NCBI GenBank assembly: GCA_914767715.1
Contig: OU612068.1
Coordinates: 2,728,001-2,792,000 of the forward strand
Direction: 5' to 3'
Length of the DNA: 64,000 nucleotides
From: Membranipora membranacea
Lineage: Eukaryota > Bryozoa > Gymnolaemata > Cheilostomatida > Membraniporidae
Below are positions 59,101-64,000 of the stretch, piece after piece; within the stretch, counting starts at the first letter, position 1, and each line of letters begins with the position of its first letter. The notes under the pieces were generated by a model. The model was given only the letters and a program-made list of their open reading frames with translations. It was not told the DNA's origin and ran no database searches. The position numbers and the translations under genes were made by a program.

Positions 59101-61473
59101 GCAAGGCTGATTCATCCTACCTCAGCTACATGGCCCAGATCGCCTCTCTTCTGCGACTCGGCTTTGATTGTAGCTGCGGTTCTACCTATAAATGATACAT
59201 AAAGACAAGATAATCACTATAACTGTCACTGAATTATTCATAATACTACTTAATCACACACAGAGAGAATAACAAATCTACATCAAGGTGTGAGATGCAG
59301 AATTTTAATGGCCATTATCATTTTATATCCGATGACAATCCCTTTGTGCATTTGTCATCTAATGGAAATCAAAGGGACCACACACAGGCAGGTTATTATT
59401 ATGATGAATGTTTCAGTCTGTCTCTTTTCCATTCAGCGTAAAGATAAATTTTCAGACCAGTGATACAGATAATGTAGAGCACCTAAGAGCTCTCCTCTTT
59501 ACATGACAATATCGAGACTTCTTCAGTGAAAGGCCAATGGAGGCTGAAAGTTGACGTAAGAGTTCTCCCTTGTGTATATATCCCTTGTGAAATAGTTGAA
59601 TTCCTCAGCTCCCATGATAAAATCATTTCACTAATCCCTAGGTGGCACAATGTAAGAACATTGTCATGGCAGTATGTCTATGAAGCAAAATACTTATACC
59701 CGGATCTCAAAGAATTCAGGCTTGGATTCGGGATTTCGAACCTACCTCCCATTTTTTCTTTGAAATTGGCATGGAGGAGCGGACAAATATATGTTACCCC
59801 TTAGCTACAGCCATGTACTATTATACACCATACCTGTAGACTCAGCCACAGCTTTGATGAGTATACTATCTCCTATCCCCAGTTCTACCCCCTCATAGGC
59901 TGGTGCTGTCTTATTCAGACATAGATATATACATTGTAGTAAATCTTTAGGGCTCAGTATGATCACTGATCGGAAGAAATTACACAGCATTTCAGTCATA
60001 CGTAACCTGAAATAAAGGCAAAACATTCAGTGAAATATTCCAAATTCAATATGTATCTGTTCACTCATAAATTAGCAGGGCCAGTTTCAGTCATGAATGA
60101 AGGGATTTCAATCAATGTTCGGATTACGTTCTAAATTCATCTGAGGGTGTAAAGAGTGATATATGGTTGAATGATAATGAAAAATATGTAAGGGATACGT
60201 TTCAACGATGTTGACATGATTCAATCTATTTATATGATATTTGTGTAATGAGTCTGGGGGCTCATGCTGGTATCTATATTACCACTAACCTACCTCCCAC
60301 TTTCTTCTTCAATTACATCAAATGTCTTCGCCAGTGCAAGATATGGTACGCTGTAACATAGAACATAAAATAGAACTGAATCATCTCAAGGATGGAATGT
60401 GGCGCTGTACATTTGACAGCCATCAAAAACTGCAATGACAATGTCGAACACATACTATACACACGCTAGTCTACGTATTCCCTGGTCCCCAACCTGGATG
60501 CAGGATAAACATTTGTCGAAATTCAGTCGAGCACTCAATTCCAAACATAAGACAAACATAATTTAGCAATCATCCTCGCAGACATAGTAATTGTGATAAT
60601 ATAGTTAGGAGCAAAGTAAGCGAAGTCACTTTGATGAAAGTGCTGATTGCATAAGATGCTTTTTTGTTCTTGGTAATTAAATTTTTGTTATATTACTGAT
60701 TAGCTAATAATGAGAAGCGATGGCCTTGCGATGTCCTCTTAGCCATTCTATGATTGAAATGAAGAGAGCCTCAAGGGTTGTAAAACGTCAATGCTCCGGA
60801 TAATATTAGCCAACTCACATCTCCGTGGGTGTGATTTGATTTTTTCAGACAGGGAAGGCTATGGAAACATTAATAAATACATCTTTCTTTGGGGCCTGTT
60901 CAACGGATATGGAGTACCAAAGCTAACAAAGCGGAAACTCATCATGAAAACATAAGATGAACTTACTATAATAATATAATAGTAACTATTCTACACATAC
61001 ACAGTACATGCAGTCCGCCAATTACTGTCCGCTCTCAGTGCCAAGTAAAAGTCCCACTAGAGGACATTGTTACCTGAATGTAAATCCTCATCATGCAGTG
61101 TATTTGTCCATCGCCACTCCTAAGTTTCGAGTACATGTTTATCTAATATTTAGTCAATATCCCTAATTTGAATTATTCATATTCAGATTGACATATTTAT
61201 GATATTAACTCACCTTTTTCCCTCCTTCCAGAAGGCATCATTGACAGGGTGATATCGGGATTTACCCGGGTTATAAGTCTCTCCGGATTCCTGCTGCGTC
61301 TCATCAGAACTATTACTGCCATTCTTTGTGAAGAAACTGGCCATAGATGCCTGTCCACTGCAAATAGAATACTCAAAATATAAAGTTATGATACATGCCT
61401 CACAAATAACTGGTGACCTTAACAATATCTTGCGTTGACTTTTTCAAATTCAGTATTGAAAAACTTACAGCAT
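53109..61473 (-). CDS. LIG1: DNA ligase I (ATP-dependent, 681 aa)
   Basis: Replicative ligase that seals Okazaki fragments in the nucleus. Exons 5' to 3': 61469-61473, 61214-61357, 60294-60350, 59834-60006, 59121-59185, 58119-58220, 57743-57911, 57011-57104, 56661-56746, 56389-56504, 55751-55957, 55067-55283, 54443-54681, 53853-54050, 53435-53527, 53109-53189; 2046 nt. A PIP box for PCNA, Q4-ASM-AS-F10-F11, follows the 5-nt first exon (ATGCT). Then the DNA-binding domain, the nucleotidyl-transferase motif [10 protein letters not shown] with catalytic K330, motif III-like [11 protein letters not shown], motif [10 protein letters not shown], motif [10 protein letters not shown], the [15 protein letters not shown] segment and motif [10 protein letters not shown]. 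The tail IEEDFY resembles the human EDTY end. The N-terminus before the DNA-binding domain is only about 50 residues, against about 260 in human LIG1. Introns 58221-59120, 59186-59833 and 60351-61213 show nothing recognisable; intron 57105-57742 has a SINE. Confidence 0.95.
56758..56777. repeat. (AAAC)n microsatellite
   Basis: About five to six copies of AAAC in the ligase intron 56747-57010, just upstream of an acceptor. A short related run of the TTAA element end (AAAGGGCAACCAAAC) lies at about 56921-56935. Confidence 0.8.
57358..57602 (+). mobile_element. tRNA-derived SINE in DNA ligase intron
   Basis: The head carries an RNA polymerase III A box TGGCTCAGTGG (57363-57373) and B box GGTTCGAGTCC (57416-57426), as in tRNA genes. 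Between them the stem CGAC/GTCG encloses an extra hairpin TTCAACA-TGCAAG-TGTTGAA (57389-57408), so no normal anticodon loop is present. A tRNA-unrelated body of about 170 bp follows, ending in a TTTAACCAACCAAC-like tail. Antisense to LIG1. Target duplication not convincing (ACATAT on both sides). Confidence 0.8.
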
Positions 61474-64000
61474 TATGGGTAATCTCAATTCAAGTGTTCA
61501 CCTCCTAGATATTCAGTATTTATACAGGAGAAACATAATATTGTATTGAAACAAGATTTGAATACATATCTAATGATGCTTGTAAAAGGCAATGAGGATA
61601 TGAACTCCAGGTAACTTCATCTAGACAAAACTATTTTAATGGCGCATTTATTTGGCAAAAATCTCCGAGTGCGATCTATATTTTTCCCGATTATTCTTTT
61701 CTCCTACTTCTAATGATTCATAGGATTGTGTGTTGTGTGTTGGTGTAATACATCTAAACTCCATGATGAGAACATATTTACAAGTTGGATACGCATGCTT
61801 CAGAAAATGAATTGATGACTTGATGACTTGCTGATTTGATATGCACATCGGACCCTTATTCTGCTGTCAATTCAAGTGAAGCATGTCATGTAGAATCTTA
61901 AATGATATCATATTTTCTTTAAATAAATACCCCTGAGGCGATTTAGTAGCTTTAATATTGTAATGAATATGTAAATTATTCCAACAGCATGCTGTTTGTG
62001 GTTGAGTAATCACTTTTTTGCCATTTCAGATATAAACAGCAGATGGCATATCAGTTTTTGTTCACCTTTGTTTTCATGGCCCATGAGAGGGGTGTTCTTC
62101 CTTTCCTTTTGGCAAAATTCAGACCCTTATTCATTACAATAGAAAACAAAAACTTCTTTATTTCATCACAAATAAACTTTTTATTCGATGTATTGCAAAA
62201 TATACGGTTTGAGAATTTTGTATTCATTTCAATAACCCTTCCTCTAAAAATTACCAGGGCTGTTTTGGTAGGTAAGTGTCACATATCGCATAAAACGTAA
62301 TAAACCTGCATAAAACTGTCGGCATTAGCCAGGTACGGCGGATAGGAAGGCGGTTTTTTCTCATTGTGAAACTGACACCTTTATAATCAATATTTCATTT
62401 CCTTCATAACCTCCTGTCGTAAAAGCAATTATTTTCACCCATTGAAGCAGCTGCTGAAAATTTGAAAACATCCATGTCAATATCCCGCTAGAAAACCACT
62501 CCAAATACAGCCTGGATACATGATGCTGAACAAAGTCTCGTCTGAATTCCCGAGCAGCGAGCTGCCGTTACAGAACGGCGATCATGATTTTCTACAGGTG
62601 TTTATTACACCATGTGTGCTCATAGTACTTGTAGCTGAGAGTCGCAATTCTTGACTACACTTCAGGTCGAGTGGTAGAGCTTCACTGGTCGTATCAAATT
62701 CTAGATTAATCCCCTAATTCTCAACATTTTTGCAGAGGTGAACCCAACCTGTTTGCAGGTTGAACGCAGTTGCAAAACCTATGCATTTGTATACTAATGG
62801 GAAACCTTGTACGGCCCCTACTCCCTAATTGAATGGTTAGATAAGCAGAGACTAACCCTTTGTTTATCATCGTTATGGGATAATGTCTTTAAAGTGTTAA
62901 TCTGTAACCCTTTGCAAACATGAGAAAATATGCGTTTAAAAGTGCTGGATATTTTTTACAAGGTTTGATTCACACCCGTATCGTTTTTATGAGGTGTGAT
63001 TTTACTCATTTCAATAATAATTTGTTCTGTATTTGATGGACATACCATCTGCTCTAAAAGATCAAAATATTTTTTGCTTACTAAATACTCCCTAATGATA
63101 CAACCTGACATAACGTTTGGCCATATCATTATTTTTTGTAGATAAAAAGCTAGAGTAACACTTGTTCTCAGCTTTATGGGCTAATATTACTTCCAATGTG
63201 AATATTTCTGATAACATTCCTATTGTAATGGAGAAAACTAGATCTCTTTCGTTGAGCTGGCTGCAAAGTGTCATAAAACCAGATTAAGCATTTCAAGTTG
63301 GCGTGATGGGTATTCATCATTATACTCACAAGTGAAATTTGATTCCTTGTTGATTGGACAGTAGCCGCCTTATCTAGCCAATCACTGCTTTGGACATAAG
63401 GGACAACTCCTCGGTAAATATTTTGAAGTAATTGACATTTTCATTACAGCTATTTATGTTGAGCATAACAGCGGAGCAGCACTAGACTGGCGCATCATTC
63501 GCTGGACAGACGCAGACAAATTTCTATAATTTATATTTGTGTAACTATCAAATATTGGATTATAAATAAGCTAGAGCAGACAGTCTCGGCATCAATCGTA
63601 CACATTCAAAATTAAAGGTAGGTAGACAATGATTAGAAGCTAGAGACCAGAGCAGCTTTATCTAGCTTTATTTTGCGGCATCATCAAAGCTTACTCCAGT
63701 CTGCACTTAGACAGCGTAATTCTATTGAGCTGAAGAAATAGCAATAGATATTATTAAAGGTTTCAAAATATTTTCCTTCCAACATAACTATGGACACTTT
63801 CTTAGGCAACATAGTGTATTATAACAATTTGTCAACCTTGTAAATCTTACAATTCTTGTTCGGATATTTTGCAAACATTACAATCTTTCCTGTGAGACCA
63901 CTGGCGAGAAATGCATTAACCAGATCTAGAATCGATCTATTGACATTCCTAATTTCTTAAGCAAAACACTGACTAATTCCCCAGAGAGCCAGGAGATATA
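61474..64000. other. Right-end interval upstream of DNA ligase I
   Basis: 2.5 kb with no recognised protein. It should hold the LIG1 promoter near its left end. A short GC-richer frame at 62520-62658 (+) and a promoter-like arrangement at 63353-63618 (+) hint at a gene transcribed to the right. The open frames at 62043-62300 and 63092-63274 have no supporting features. Confidence 0.5.
63353..63618 (+). promoter_or_regulatory. Candidate CCAAT/TATA promoter and untranslated first exon of a rightward gene
   Basis: ATTGG (63353-63357) and CCAAT (63378-63382) precede TATAAATA (63561-63568). About 30 bp further the sequence becomes less AT-rich (CAGTCTCGGCATCAATCG, from about 63581), then AAAG followed by GTAGGT (donor at 63618). 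No ATG lies between TATA and donor, as expected for an untranslated leader exon. The spacing of TATA and presumed start is standard. No coding evidence in the window. Confidence 0.35.

Overview
The window is animal (metazoan) nuclear DNA. Genes are split into many short exons with GT-AG introns, the sequence is AT-rich, and relics of several eukaryotic transposon types are present. The gene content includes an outer-dynein-arm docking protein, a cytochrome b5 front-end desaturase, DNA ligase I, a MOV10-type RNA helicase and rhodopsin-class GPCRs. This fits a ciliated, probably aquatic invertebrate. I cannot name the species.

Left half (1-33045): a recent tandem duplication. Positions 1-13616 align with 16157-33045, about 1-2 differences per 100 bases by eye apart from indels. 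Each unit carries, left to right: a one-exon GPCR (+), a decayed LINE (+), and a MOV10-like helicase gene (-) of about 15 exons with an antisense retroelement relic in one intron. First exons of a further helicase copy lie at 8-42, so the array continues to the left. The duplication joint at 13616/13617 fuses the 5' exons of one helicase gene onto the complete next gene. This gives a potential protein with two N-terminal modules, but one added exon has an in-frame TGA. Copy 2 (21169-33040) is open throughout, with a 932-codon reading frame. Its first large intron holds a 3.6-kb long-inverted-repeat element, which itself holds a nested hAT-like element.

Middle (33046-41588): minisatellites, then a complete 9-exon front-end fatty-acid desaturase gene (-). 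Its last intron contains a 1.9-kb inverted-repeat element. This gene stands head-to-head, 556 bp apart, with the next gene.

Right half (41589-64000): a complete 17-exon ODAD2/ARMC4 gene (+; 1051 aa) with a likely internal alternative first exon, then tail-to-tail a complete 16-exon DNA ligase I gene (-; 681 aa, unusually short N-terminus) with a tRNA-derived SINE in an intron. The last 2.5 kb holds no recognised gene but has a plausible TATA/CCAAT promoter pointing out of the window.

All exon junctions were read by eye from splice consensus, reading-frame phase and family similarity. For each of the four complete genes the exon lengths sum to an open frame divisible by three. The most unusual signals are the fused helicase joint, a set of very small foldback insertions with 8-9 bp target duplications, a minisatellite that multiplies a splice donor, and the internal ODAD2 start exon.
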